Shown: one piece after another, positions 45,973-54,849 of the stretch
How the letters are laid out: every line of letters starts with the position of its first letter
Position numbering within the stretch: position 1 is the stretch's first letter
NCBI RefSeq assembly: GCF_003335585.1
Contig: NZ_QBFD01000025.1
Coordinates: forward strand, 151,772 to 215,771
Direction: 5' to 3'
DNA: 64,000 bases
DNA from: Sulfitobacter sp. DFL-14
GTDB lineage: Bacteria > Pseudomonadota > Alphaproteobacteria > Rhodobacterales > Rhodobacteraceae
Position numbers and translations under genes: made by a program
The notes under the pieces: generated by a model
Database searches by the model: none
The model's input: the letters and a program-made list of their open reading frames with translations, nothing else
What the model was told of the DNA's origin: nothing

Positions 45973-46980
45973 ATGAATGCTCCATTGATCGACCCATTCG
46001 CCCGCGCCATCACCTATCTGCGCGTCTCTGTCACGGACCGCTGCGATTTCCGCTGTGTCTACTGCATGTCCGAGAACATGACCTTCCTGCCCAAGAAGGA
46101 ACTGCTGACGCTGGAGGAACTGGACCGGCTCTGTTCCACCTTCGTGGGTCTCGGGGTGCAAAAGCTGCGCATCACCGGGGGCGAGCCGCTGGTGCGCAAG
46201 GGCATCATGACCTTCTTTGACAGCATGACCCGCCACCTCGACGCGGGCACGCTCAAGGAGCTTACGCTGACCACCAACGGCAGCCAGCTGGAACGTTTCG
46301 CCGGGGATCTTTATGCCGCCGGTGTGCGCCGGGTGAACATCTCCCTCGACACGTTGGATGATGCCAAATTCGCCGATATCACCCGCTGGGGCCGCCTGTC
46401 CCAGGTGCTGCGCGGCGTCGATGCGGCGCAAAAGGCGGGGCTGCGGGTCAAGATCAACGCCGTGGCCCTGAAAGGTTTCAACGAGGATGAGCTGCCCGCC
46501 CTCACCCGCTGGTGCGCCGAACGCGACATGGATCTCACCTGGATCGAGGTCATGCCGATGGGCGATCTGGGCAATGAGGACCGCCTGGGCCAATACTGGT
46601 CCCTCAAGGATGTCCGCGCCCGCTATGCCGAAGAATATACCGTCACCGATCTGGCAGAACGTTCGGGCGGTCCCGCCCGCTATGTCCGGCTTGAGGAAAC
46701 GGGTCAGAAGATCGGCTTCATCACGCCGCTTTCCCACAACTTCTGCGAAAGCTGCAACCGCGTGCGCATCACCTGCACCGGCGAGATCTACATGTGCCTC
46801 GGTCAGGAAGACGTGGCCGATCTGCGCGCGCCCCTGCGTGCCCACCCCACCGATGATGCCCCGCTCGAGGCGGCGATCCGTGCCGCCATCGACCGCAAGC
46901 CCAAGGGCCATGATTTCGACTATTCCCGCCAGCAGCTCGACGGGCAGATGCCCCGGCACATGAGCCACACGGGCGGCTGA
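45973..46980 (+). CDS. moaA: GTP 3',8-cyclase (molybdenum cofactor synthesis)
   Basis: Radical-SAM enzyme for the first step of molybdopterin synthesis. 335 aa. The radical-SAM cluster Cys24-x3-Cys28-x2-Cys31 is in [13 protein letters not shown]. Next are [11 protein letters not shown] and LTTNGSQL. A second C-terminal cluster is in [20 protein letters not shown]. It ends with HMSHTGG, the GG end needed for MoaA activity. No other Moa genes are in the window. Confidence 0.96.
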   Translation: MNAPLIDPFARAITYLRVSVTDRCDFRCVYCMSENMTFLPKKELLTLEELDRLCSTFVGLGVQKLRITGGEPLVRKGIMTFFDSMTRHLDAGTLKELTLTTNGSQLERFAGDLYAAGVRRVNISLDTLDDAKFADITRWGRLSQVLRGVDAAQKAGLRVKINAVALKGFNEDELPALTRWCAERDMDLTWIEVMPMGDLGNEDRLGQYWSLKDVRARYAEEYTVTDLAERSGGPARYVRLEETGQKIGFITPLSHNFCESCNRVRITCTGEIYMCLGQEDVADLRAPLRAHPTDDAPLEAAIRAAIDRKPKGHDFDYSRQQLDGQMPRHMSHTGG

Positions 46981-46987
46981 GCCCGGC

Positions 46988-48274
46988 ATGGCCCCGCTGC
47001 TCTACCGCCTCTGGGTGGGGGCCAGCATGGCGCTGGTGCCCTTTGCGACCTGGGCTGTCACCCGCAAGCTGCGCCGCGCAGGCGTGCCGGTGGTGCGCTG
47101 CCACGAAAAGCTCGGCCATGCCACCGAACCGCGCGACCCCGACGCTGCGCTGATCTGGTTCCATGCCGCCTCCGTGGGCGAGACCCAGGCGGTGCTGGCC
47201 CTGATCACCCGCATGGGCGTGGCCCTGCCGCAGGCGCAGTTTCTCATCACATCGGGCACCGCCACCTCCGCCGCCATGGTCGCCCGCCGGATGCCGCCGC
47301 GCTGCGTGCACCAGTTCTCGCCGCTCGATGCGCCCGGGCCCCTGCGCCGCTTCCTGCGCCACTGGCGGCCCGATGCGGCGCTCTTTGTGGAAAGTGAACT
47401 CTGGCCCCAGATGCTGCGCCGCACCCATGCCCAGGGCGCGCGGATGGCGCTGGTCAACGCGCGGCTCTCTGCCAAATCCATCGCCAACTGGCGCCGCTTC
47501 CCGAAGACTGCGCGCTACCTTTTCGAGGTCTTCGACCTGATCCTGACCCAGAACGATGCCATGGCCAAGGCCATGGTCGAGATCAACGCCCCCGCCGACC
47601 GGGTCGCCCGGGGCATCAACCTCAAGTCGCTGGCAGGCCCCCTGCCACAGGACGAGGATGCGCTGTTCGAGGCGCGCGCAGCCCTGGGCCATCGCCCGGT
47701 CTGGATCGCCTCCTCCACCCACCCGGGCGAGGAGGAGACCGTGCTGGCCGCGCACAAGACCCTGCTGGAGCAGCACCCCGACCTCTGCCTGATCCTCGTG
47801 CCGCGCCATCCCGAACGCGGGCAGGACGTGACCAACCTGATCGCCGGGGCGGGCCTGAGCCTGACCCGCCGCACCCGTGGGGACATGCCCGGCGGGCAGG
47901 TCTTTCTTGCCGATACACTGGGCGAGCTCGGCACCTGGTATGCGCTTGGCGATATCGTGTTCCTGGGCGGCTCCCTGCGCCCCATCGGCGGGCACAACCC
48001 GTTCGAAGTCGCCCAGGCCGGAGCGGCGGTACTTTCGGGCAACCACGTCGCCAATTTCGCCGAAACCTTTGCCGAGATGGAGGCGCGCGGCGCCGCGCGT
48101 CTGGTGGCCGATGCCGGGGACCTTGCCATGCGGGTCGGCGCGCTTCTGGACGATCCTGGCGCACTGGAGGCCGCCAAAGCCGCCGCGACAGCGTTTACCC
48201 GGGACAGGACCGACATGCTGGACGGGATCGCCACGCGGCTGATCAAGACGCTGGAGCTTGCCCCCCGTGCCTGA
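46988..48274 (+). CDS. waaA: 3-deoxy-D-manno-octulosonic acid transferase
   Basis: GT30 enzyme that adds Kdo to lipid A precursors at the inner membrane. 428 aa. An N-terminal membrane-associated helix (LLYRLWVGASMALVPFATWAV) is followed by FHAASVGETQAV with the catalytic Glu region, VESELWPQML, and C-terminal VPRHPERGQDV and FLGGSLRPIGGHNPFEVAQAG. It starts 7 bp after moaA and overlaps the downstream glycosyltransferase by 8 bp, suggesting LPS-core gene coupling. Confidence 0.95.
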   Translation: MAPLLYRLWVGASMALVPFATWAVTRKLRRAGVPVVRCHEKLGHATEPRDPDAALIWFHAASVGETQAVLALITRMGVALPQAQFLITSGTATSAAMVARRMPPRCVHQFSPLDAPGPLRRFLRHWRPDAALFVESELWPQMLRRTHAQGARMALVNARLSAKSIANWRRFPKTARYLFEVFDLILTQNDAMAKAMVEINAPADRVARGINLKSLAGPLPQDEDALFEARAALGHRPVWIASSTHPGEEETVLAAHKTLLEQHPDLCLILVPRHPERGQDVTNLIAGAGLSLTRRTRGDMPGGQVFLADTLGELGTWYALGDIVFLGGSLRPIGGHNPFEVAQAGAAVLSGNHVANFAETFAEMEARGAARLVADAGDLAMRVGALLDDPGALEAAKAAATAFTRDRTDMLDGIATRLIKTLELAPRA

Positions 48275-49301
48275 GCTTTTCGTCACAAATTACAATCCGA
48301 ATTTCACCGGTGTCTCGGCGACAGCGGCCAATGTGATCCGCCAGCAGATGCAGCACCATGACCTTGCGCTGGTGGGCCGGCCGCTGCCAGGCTGCCCCGA
48401 CCCGCTGACGCCTGCGCAGGCCCATCTTGCCTGCCGCCAGGGCGCGCCGGAAAACCGGCCTTTCGCGATCTGGCATGTGCGCCGCAACCCCGAGATGCGC
48501 AGCGCCATCTGGCTGCGCGACGTGCGCCGCGCACCGATCCGCATCGTCTTTACCTCCGCCGCGCAGCGCCTGCATTCGGCCTATCCGCGCTGGCTGATCA
48601 GCCGCATGGATGCAGTGATCGCCACCACGGACAGGGCGGCGGAATTCGTCCCCCACGTCCGCGCCGTGGTTCCGCACGGGGTCGATACCGATCTCTTCAC
48701 CCCCGCATCCGACCGCGCCGCCGCCTGGCGCGCCCTGGGTTTCGGCGGCAGCCGCGGGATCGCCACCGTGGGGCGCATCCGCCCCGAAAAAGGCACGGAT
48801 GTCTTTGTCGAGGCGATGCTGCGCTTCCTGCCGGATCACCCGGATGTCACCGCCCTGGTGGTCGGCCGCGCGGGCGACAAGTTCGAAAACTATCTGACCG
48901 GCCTCAGGAACAAGGTCGCGGCGGCAGGGCTGACCGACCGCCTGCGCTTTGTGGGAGAGATACCGGCCCCCGACCTGCCCGCCCTGATGCGCGCCCTGTC
49001 GCTGGTCATGCAGCTGCCCCGCTACGAAGGCTACGGCATGGTCCCGCTCGAAGGACTTGCCAGCGGCACGCCTTTTGTGGGCAGCGAGGCAGGCTATTAC
49101 CGCAGCTTTTCCGATGCGGGCAAAGTCGGCACGATTGTGCCCCTCGATAACGCCGAAGCGGCCGCAGCCGCCGCCAAGGCCCTGCTCGACCGAACCGACA
49201 TGATCGCCGGGGCCGCACGCCAGACCGCCCTGACCCGCTTCAGCGCCCGCGCCGAAGCGGAAGGGATCGACGCGGTCTACCAGTCCCTCTGGCACGGCTG
49301 A
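48267..49301 (+). CDS. Glycosyltransferase family 4 (probable LPS core)
   Basis: GT-B fold, 344 aa from a GTG at 48267 inside the waaA end; a TTG 9 bases earlier is also possible. Signatures are GVDTDLFTP near 140, TVGRIRPEKGTDVFVEAM, and the GT4 E-x7-E block in LPRYEGYGMVPLEGLASGTPFVGSEAG. Close in plan to alphaproteobacterial LpcC/LpsB mannosyltransferases acting on Kdo-lipid A. Neighbouring waaA supports that role; the sugar is not determined. Confidence 0.88.
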   Translation: MPELFVTNYNPNFTGVSATAANVIRQQMQHHDLALVGRPLPGCPDPLTPAQAHLACRQGAPENRPFAIWHVRRNPEMRSAIWLRDVRRAPIRIVFTSAAQRLHSAYPRWLISRMDAVIATTDRAAEFVPHVRAVVPHGVDTDLFTPASDRAAAWRALGFGGSRGIATVGRIRPEKGTDVFVEAMLRFLPDHPDVTALVVGRAGDKFENYLTGLRNKVAAAGLTDRLRFVGEIPAPDLPALMRALSLVMQLPRYEGYGMVPLEGLASGTPFVGSEAGYYRSFSDAGKVGTIVPLDNAEAAAAAAKALLDRTDMIAGAARQTALTRFSARAEAEGIDAVYQSLWHG

Positions 49302-49408
49302 CAGGGGCGCGCCAGGTGGCTTGAGCGCGCATCCCCCGCTTGTTTAGGCCAAGACAGCCGGAACGACGCGAGGCGCTCTGGCAGCCGGGCCCGGAACAAG
49401 CCGAAGGC

Positions 49409-49548
49409 GCCGGGCCATCGCCTGCCCGCCCCTCGGGCAGGCGATATGGTTAGGCTGGTCGTGCCACCGATGGGATTCATCATGGCTGAGAAATAAAGTG
49501 GCATGAGCGAGGTCGGCATCGCCTACCCCGGGCAGGCGATGGCCCGGC
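49409..49548. repeat. Duplicated palindromic element, 19-bp perfect inverted repeat
   Basis: The 389-bp gap 49302-49690 holds no convincing gene. 49409-49427 (GCCGGGCCATCGCCTGCCC) is an exact reverse complement of 49530-49548. Each arm is itself half of a local hairpin: 49417-49428 pairs perfectly with 49434-49445, and 49518-49524 pairs with 49535-49541. So one palindromic unit appears twice, about 100 bp apart. Next to the outer arms, ACAAGCC (49396-49402) and GGCTTGT (49546-49552) extend the pairing. Nothing else is apparent in the gap besides the terminator at 49658-49681. Confidence 0.7.
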
Positions 49549-49657
49549 TTGTGCCTAATCTCGGGGTTCGGAGGGCCTCAATCCTGCCCTTAGCTGCATT
49601 ATCCATGAATGACCGCTTGGCATCTGCCCCCGCGCAAGCCCCCCGCGTCGCGCGAAA

Positions 49658-49681
49658 CGGGACGGACCCTAGCCCGTCCCG
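49658..49681 (-). terminator. Hairpin after the M20 amidohydrolase gene
   Basis: CGGGACGG (49658-49665) pairs with CCGTCCCG (49674-49681), 9 bp beyond the stop of the minus-strand M20 gene. On that strand it is followed by TTTCG. Confidence 0.55.
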
Positions 49682-49690
49682 CGCTGACAA

Positions 49691-50854
49691 TCAGGCCGCT
49701 GGCATCCGCTGCTCGACGATACCCGCCCACCAGCTGCAGCCCGCCGGGATCGCCTCGTCGTTGAAGTTGTACATCGGATGGTGCACCATCGCCCCGTCGC
49801 CGTTGCCCACCAGAATGTAGGCCCCGGGCCGTTCTTCCAGCATGAAGGCGAAATCTTCGCCCCCCATGACCAGCGGCGCCTCGTCGCATTGGCCGGTCAC
49901 GCTGCGCGCCACATCGGCAGCGAAATCGGTCTGCTCGGGGTGGTTGACCATCACCGGATAGTTGCGCTTGTAATCCACCCGCGCCACGGCGCCGAAAGTC
50001 GCCGCAATGCCCTCGCAGATCTCCGTCACGCGCTTCTCCGCCAGATCGCGCAGCTCGTTGCTCAGGGTGCGCACGGTGCCCATCAGGTTCACCCGCTGCG
50101 GGATCACGTTGAAGGCCTTGGAGGAGGATTCGATGGAGGTGATCGAGACCACGATATTGCCAATCGGATCCGCGTTGCGGCTGACGATGGTCTGCAGCGC
50201 GGTGATGATATGTGCTGTCACGACCCCGGTATCAATCGTCTCATGCGGCTTGGCCGCATGGCCGCCCAGCCCCTCGACCTCGATCTTCAACAGGTCGGTG
50301 GCGGCAAAGAACGGGCCGGTGCGGATGCCGAAACTGCCGGTGGGCATGCCCGGCCAGTTGTGCATGCCATAGACCTCCTGGATGCCCCAACGCTCCATCA
50401 TGCCGTCGTCGCACATGACCTTGCCGCCGCCGCCGCCCTCTTCGGCAGGCTGAAAGATCACCACGGCAGTGCCATCGAAATTGCGGGTCTCCGCCAGATA
50501 TTGCGCCGCCCCCAGCAGCATTGCGGTATGGCCATCGTGACCGCAGGCATGCATCGCATTCGCCGTCTTGGAGGCATAATCGAGCCCGGTCTGCTCGTGA
50601 ATCGGCAGCGCATCCATATCGGCGCGCAGCCCGATCACCTTGCCCGATGCGGTGGTCTTGCCCTTGATCACGCCCACAACCCCGGTGCGCCCGATCCCCT
50701 CGACCACTTCGTCACAGCCAAAGGCGCGCAGCTTTTCGGCGACCGTGGCCGAAGTGCGGTGTGTCTCGAACAGGATTTCGGGGTGTTCGTGCAGATCTCG
50801 TCGCCAGGCGGTAATGTCATCATGCAGTTCGGCAAAGCGGTTCTTGACGGGCAT
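49691..50854 (-). CDS. M20-family amidohydrolase (copy A)
   Basis: 387 aa from the ATG at 50854 (MPVKNRFAELHDDI). Zn-peptidase of the hippurate hydrolase/N-acyl-aminoacylase group. Metal and catalytic motifs are GLRADMDALPI, HACGHDGHTAM near 103, PAEEGGGG near 136 and MGGEDFAFML near 340. It removes acyl groups from N-acyl amino acids or similar amides in the cytoplasm. It lies 102 bp after a paralogue of near-identical layout (50957-52123). A terminator hairpin follows. Confidence 0.93.
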   Translation of the reverse strand: MPVKNRFAELHDDITAWRRDLHEHPEILFETHRTSATVAEKLRAFGCDEVVEGIGRTGVVGVIKGKTTASGKVIGLRADMDALPIHEQTGLDYASKTANAMHACGHDGHTAMLLGAAQYLAETRNFDGTAVVIFQPAEEGGGGGKVMCDDGMMERWGIQEVYGMHNWPGMPTGSFGIRTGPFFAATDLLKIEVEGLGGHAAKPHETIDTGVVTAHIITALQTIVSRNADPIGNIVVSITSIESSSKAFNVIPQRVNLMGTVRTLSNELRDLAEKRVTEICEGIAATFGAVARVDYKRNYPVMVNHPEQTDFAADVARSVTGQCDEAPLVMGGEDFAFMLEERPGAYILVGNGDGAMVHHPMYNFNDEAIPAGCSWWAGIVEQRMPAA

Positions 50855-50956
50855 CGGGTTTCCTTTTCGATGGTTTGGGGCACGGGGCAGCCACGAAGGG
50901 CCGGCAGCGTGCAAAACGTCTGGCAGATGGGCGAACCGCCCACCTTTCGCCTTGGT

Positions 50957-52123
50957 CTATCCCACCGGCATCCGGGTTTCCACCAGTTCGGCGAACCACG
51001 AACAGCCCGCCGGGATCGCCGCATCGTTAAAGTCATACGCCGGGTGGTGCAGCGAGGCGCTGTCACCATTGCCGATCATCATATAGGCCCCCGGCCGCGC
51101 GTTCAGCATGTAGGAGAAATCCTCCCCCGCCATCACGGGCGGCAGATCGCGGATCACGCCGGGTGCCACCTTTTCGGCCATGTCGGCGGCGAAATCGGTC
51201 TGGTCGGGGTGGTTCACCGTCACCGGGTAGCCGCGCATGTAGGAGATCTTTGCCCCGCATTGATAGGCCGCTGCCGTATGGGTGACGACGTCGTGAAACC
51301 GCGCTTCGGCGAGGTCGCGCACCGCCTCGTCGAGCGTGCGCACCGTGCCCCGAAGCCGCACGGACTGAGGCAAGACATTGTGGCTGTCCGTATCGCTCTG
51401 CACCGTGGTGACAGAGACCACCACCTGTTTCACCGGATCCACGTTGCGCGACGCGATGCTTTGCAGCGCCACGATCACATGCGCCGCCGCAAGGTTGCTG
51501 TCGGCGCCGTTATGCGGGGCCGCCGCATGGCTGCCGCGCCCTTCGATAATGACCTCGAATTCATCCGCCGCCGCCAGTAGCGCGCCATGCCGGATCGCGA
51601 ATTCACCCGCCGGAAAGTCCGGCATGTTGTGCATGCCGTAAACTTCCTGGATGCCCCATCGGTCCATCAGGCCGTCCTTGACCATCTCGTTGCCGCCGCC
51701 GCCGCCTTCCTCCGCTGGCTGAAAGATCAGCACGCAGCGGCCGTCGAAATTCCGTGTCTCCGCCAGGTACTGCGCCGCCCCCAGCAGCATCGCGGTATGC
51801 CCGTCATGGCCGCAGGCATGCATCTTTCCCGGCACCTTTGAGGCATAGTCCAGCCCCGTGGCCTCGGTCATCGGCAGCGCATCCATATCGGCCCGCAGCC
51901 CCAGGGTGCGCCCGAAGCTGTTGCTGCGCCCCTCGATCACCGCCACCAGCCCGGTCTTGCCGATCCCGGTGGTGATGTCGGTGATGCCGAAGCTGCGCAG
52001 CTTCTCCTCGACGAATTTCACCGTCTCATGCACATCGAACAGCAATTCCGGGGTTTCGTGCAGGTGCCTGCGCCAGGCTGTAATCTCGGCATGGGTCTCG
52101 GCAAAGCGGTTCTTGATCGGCAT
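50957..52123 (-). CDS. M20-family amidohydrolase (copy B)
   Basis: 388 aa from the ATG at 52123 (MPIKNRFAETHAEI). Same motif set as copy A (GLRADMDALPM, HACGHDGHTAM, PAEEGGGG, MAGEDFSYML) and long identical runs such as MLLGAAQYLAETRNFDG, showing a tandem duplication. Differences concentrate in the dimerisation/lid domain (about 180-300), which usually contacts the substrate, so the two may split substrates. It follows the FAD oxidase gene by 23 bp. Confidence 0.93.
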   Translation of the reverse strand: MPIKNRFAETHAEITAWRRHLHETPELLFDVHETVKFVEEKLRSFGITDITTGIGKTGLVAVIEGRSNSFGRTLGLRADMDALPMTEATGLDYASKVPGKMHACGHDGHTAMLLGAAQYLAETRNFDGRCVLIFQPAEEGGGGGNEMVKDGLMDRWGIQEVYGMHNMPDFPAGEFAIRHGALLAAADEFEVIIEGRGSHAAAPHNGADSNLAAAHVIVALQSIASRNVDPVKQVVVSVTTVQSDTDSHNVLPQSVRLRGTVRTLDEAVRDLAEARFHDVVTHTAAAYQCGAKISYMRGYPVTVNHPDQTDFAADMAEKVAPGVIRDLPPVMAGEDFSYMLNARPGAYMMIGNGDSASLHHPAYDFNDAAIPAGCSWFAELVETRMPVG

Positions 52124-52146
52124 GGCATGTCCTTTGCAGCAATGGT

Positions 52147-53490
52147 TCAAAGAGGCGGCAGTTTGATCGCGCTCCCATCGGTGAATCGGCTGGCGCGGAA
52201 TCTGCTCAGATCATGACCCAGCTCGCCGCCTGTGACCAGAGCAGCCAGGCACCGCCCGACCCCCGGCCCGATGCCAAAGCCGTGGCCCGACATGCCGGTG
52301 CCGATCACCAGCCCCTCGATGTCGGGGCTGCGGTCGATCACCGGCACGATGTCCGGCATGGTGTCGATCATGCCCGCCCAGGCGGCTTTGACCTTCACCG
52401 GCCCCAGTTCGGGATACCGTGCCTCAAAGCCACGGCAGGCCCGGTTCACCAGCCGCCGGTTCGGCGCGGGGTCCAGAATGCGCATCCGCTCAAACGGGCT
52501 TTCCTCCGCACCGCTCCAGCGCCGCGGCGTGCCCCAGGCGTCGGGATAGCCGCGCGGCGCCGCCGGGCTGTAGCTCTGGTCGAAGGGGGCCCCGCGCAGC
52601 TGCGGCAGGTAATGCGGCAGCGCGCGAAAGGCGTCTGGTCCGATGAAAAGCTCGGCTTTGCCGCTGCCCGCAAGGGTATATCCCCCATCCTCGCGCCGCC
52701 GGAAAGCCAGCCCGTCGTCCGCCGCGGCACCGGCATGCACATCCGCCAGGGGTTCTGTGGCCACCACGGTTTCGCGCACCGACAGCTGCGGCAGGGAAAT
52801 ACCGTGGTTGCGCAGGAACAGCGCTGACCAGGCCCCGCCTGCCAGCACCACCTGCGCGCAGGCAATGCGGCCCGCCTCGGTCAGAACGCCGGTGACGCGC
52901 CCCGCCGCGAGATCCAGCTGCCGCACCGCGCAGTTCTCGATAATGCTGACCCCGGCGCGCGCGGCGATCCCCGCCAGCACCGGCACCGCCAGCCAGGGTT
53001 CCGCCCGCATGTCCGACGGGGTGGTCATGCCCCCCGCATAACGTCGCGTCAGCCCCGGGAACATCGCCGCCACCTCCTGCGGTGACAACATGCGCGTGTC
53101 CAGCCCCTGCGCGGCGGCGATCCCGGCCCAGGCCGCATAGCTGGCCAGCGTCTTGCCGGTTTCCGCAAGGTAGGTCACCCCGGTCTGGCGCAGCCCGAAA
53201 TCTTCGTTGGTCTCGGCCGCCAGATCCTGCCAGAGCCGCCGCGCCTCCATCATGATCGGCAGTTCAGCAGGGTCGCGGCCCTGCTGGCGGATCCAGCCCC
53301 AGTTGCGCGAGGATTGCTCGCCCGCAATGCGGCCCTTTTCCAGCAGCGTCACCTTTTGCCCTGCCCGCGCGAGGTAGAGCGCCGTGCAGACCCCGATCAC
53401 CCCGCCGCCAATCACCACCACATCCGTGTCGGAGGGCGGCGGCCCCGGATAGACCACCGGGCTGCGCATCGAAATCGGGAAACCCTTCAT
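52147..53490 (-). CDS. FAD-dependent oxidoreductase (DadA/glycine-oxidase-like)
   Basis: 447 aa. FAD dinucleotide motif TDVVVIGGGVIGVCTALYLARAG near 22-44, then the DAO-family body with ENCAVRQLDL, and the C-terminal GLVIGTGMSGHGFGIGPGVG near 410-430. The family oxidises amino acids or N-methyl amines to imines. Sitting between a deacetylase and two amidohydrolases, it probably oxidises the amino acid released from imported material; the substrate is not determined. A GCCGGGG/CCCCGGC hairpin (53506-53527) lies just upstream of its start. Confidence 0.88.
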   Translation of the reverse strand: MKGFPISMRSPVVYPGPPPSDTDVVVIGGGVIGVCTALYLARAGQKVTLLEKGRIAGEQSSRNWGWIRQQGRDPAELPIMMEARRLWQDLAAETNEDFGLRQTGVTYLAETGKTLASYAAWAGIAAAQGLDTRMLSPQEVAAMFPGLTRRYAGGMTTPSDMRAEPWLAVPVLAGIAARAGVSIIENCAVRQLDLAAGRVTGVLTEAGRIACAQVVLAGGAWSALFLRNHGISLPQLSVRETVVATEPLADVHAGAAADDGLAFRRREDGGYTLAGSGKAELFIGPDAFRALPHYLPQLRGAPFDQSYSPAAPRGYPDAWGTPRRWSGAEESPFERMRILDPAPNRRLVNRACRGFEARYPELGPVKVKAAWAGMIDTMPDIVPVIDRSPDIEGLVIGTGMSGHGFGIGPGVGRCLAALVTGGELGHDLSRFRASRFTDGSAIKLPPL

Positions 53491-53505
53491 GCCTGAACAC
53501 CTCGT

Positions 53506-53527
53506 GCCGGGGCTGGCACCCCCCGGC
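53506..53527. terminator. Hairpin between argE-like and FAD oxidase genes
   Basis: GCCGGGG (53506-53512) pairs with CCCCGGC (53521-53527) across 8 nt. It lies within the 111-bp gap between cotranscribed genes, so it is more likely an attenuator or mRNA-processing hairpin than a full stop. Confidence 0.35.
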
Positions 53528-53601
53528 TTCTTATGTCAAAAATACACCAAGACAACGCAGCCCTCGGCCAGCCGGTCACGCAAGCGCGCCACCGGCATTC
53601 C

Positions 53602-54765
53602 TCAGCCGCCCAGCCGCGCCACCAGTTTCTTCATGAAATCATGGCCCGCCTCGAACTGGCTGACTTCGATGAATTCATTGGGCTGATGGGCCTGGTCGAT
53701 GCTGCCGGGGCCACAGATCACAGCGGAATAGCCCGCCTCCTGGAACTGCCCTGCCTCGGTGCCGTAGCTGACCTTGTGGCTGGCGTTGTCGCCGGTGATC
53801 TGGCGCACCAGTGTCTCGGCCTCGCCTTCCGTTTCGGGCTGCAGCGCGGGCACGTCGAATCGCGGCGTGACCGAGATATAGGTCTCCGGCACCACGGCCT
53901 GCATCTGCTTTTCCACCGCGCGCACCTTCTTGAGGTAAGCAGTGCCCCAGGCATCCTTGTCCTCGCCCGGCACCACGCGGAAATCCATCGCGAAATGGCA
54001 ATCCTTGGCGGTGATGTTATGCGCCGTCCCGCCCGAGATCATGCCCACATGGGCCGTGGTGAAAGACGGGTTGAACATCGCCGCCAACTCGGTCGGCTTG
54101 CGCTCCATGTTCTCGGTGTTCATCTCATTGGCCCATTCGATCAGCTTGGCCCCCGCCATGATCGCGTTGACGCCGGTATGCAGCAGCGAGGAATGCACCT
54201 CGAAGCCCACCACATGGGTGTCGAACCCGGTGCCGCCCTTGTGGCCCGTGACCGCCTGCATCGACGACGGTTCCCCCACGATCACCGCGCTGCCCTTGGG
54301 CAGAACCGGCTGCATCGCCTCGATCATCGGCGGCGCGCCGGTACAGCCGACCTCTTCGTCGAAACTCAGCGCAAGCTGCAGGGGACGGGTGACACCGGCA
54401 TATTTTGCCTCCACCAGCGCCCAGAGCGCCAGCGCATCAAATCCCTTCATGTCGCAGGTGCCGCGGCCATAGTATTTGCCGTCCCGCTCGACGACGCTGA
54501 ACGGATCGCTGTCCCAGGGCTGCCCGTCGATCGGCACCACATCGGTATGTCCCGACAGCACCACCGCGCCTTCCTCCCAGGGGCCCACATGGGCGAAAAG
54601 CGCATGTTTGGGCTGTTCGGGGTCGATGTAGCGGTGCGATTCGATGCCATGACTGCCCAGATACGTCGCCACCCAGTCGATCAGCGGTATATTGGTATCG
54701 CGGCTGACGGTCGGAAAGCTGACCAGCTTTTCCATCAGTTCAAAGGGAGAAAGGCGGTCGGTCAT
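53602..54765 (-). CDS. argE: Acetylornithine deacetylase-like M20 peptidase
   Basis: 387 aa, ArgE type. Zn-site motifs are SGHTDVVP near 70, GRGTCDMKGFDAL near 99, SFDEEVGCTGAP near 129 and GEPSSM, with C-terminal YGTEAGQFQEAG and GPGSIDQAHQPNEFIE. The family hydrolyses N-acetyl-L-ornithine in arginine synthesis. Here it lies in a catabolic/uptake gene group, so in vivo it may act on another N-acyl amino acid. It starts 84 bp after the ABC ATPase gene. Confidence 0.9.
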   Translation of the reverse strand: MTDRLSPFELMEKLVSFPTVSRDTNIPLIDWVATYLGSHGIESHRYIDPEQPKHALFAHVGPWEEGAVVLSGHTDVVPIDGQPWDSDPFSVVERDGKYYGRGTCDMKGFDALALWALVEAKYAGVTRPLQLALSFDEEVGCTGAPPMIEAMQPVLPKGSAVIVGEPSSMQAVTGHKGGTGFDTHVVGFEVHSSLLHTGVNAIMAGAKLIEWANEMNTENMERKPTELAAMFNPSFTTAHVGMISGGTAHNITAKDCHFAMDFRVVPGEDKDAWGTAYLKKVRAVEKQMQAVVPETYISVTPRFDVPALQPETEGEAETLVRQITGDNASHKVSYGTEAGQFQEAGYSAVICGPGSIDQAHQPNEFIEVSQFEAGHDFMKKLVARLGG

Positions 54766-54785
54766 GATGGGTCCATTCGTCGAAG

Positions 54786-54813
54786 GCCCCTTTTCCCGAA
54801 CAGGAAACGGGGC
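54786..54813. terminator. Hairpin after the ABC ATPase gene
   Basis: GCCCCTTTTCC pairs with GGAAACGGGGC with one mismatch, in the 84-bp gap before argE on the minus strand. Candidate attenuator; no U-run on that strand. Confidence 0.35.
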
Positions 54814-54849
54814 GCGTGGTCGGGGAAAATCGGTGTCTGTACCGGCAAG

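Noticed and set aside
49302..49690. Short frames in the repeat-rich gap, such as one from 49503 on the plus strand
   Set aside because: They run through the palindromes and into antisense of the M20 gene, with low-complexity Pro/Ala/Ser composition.
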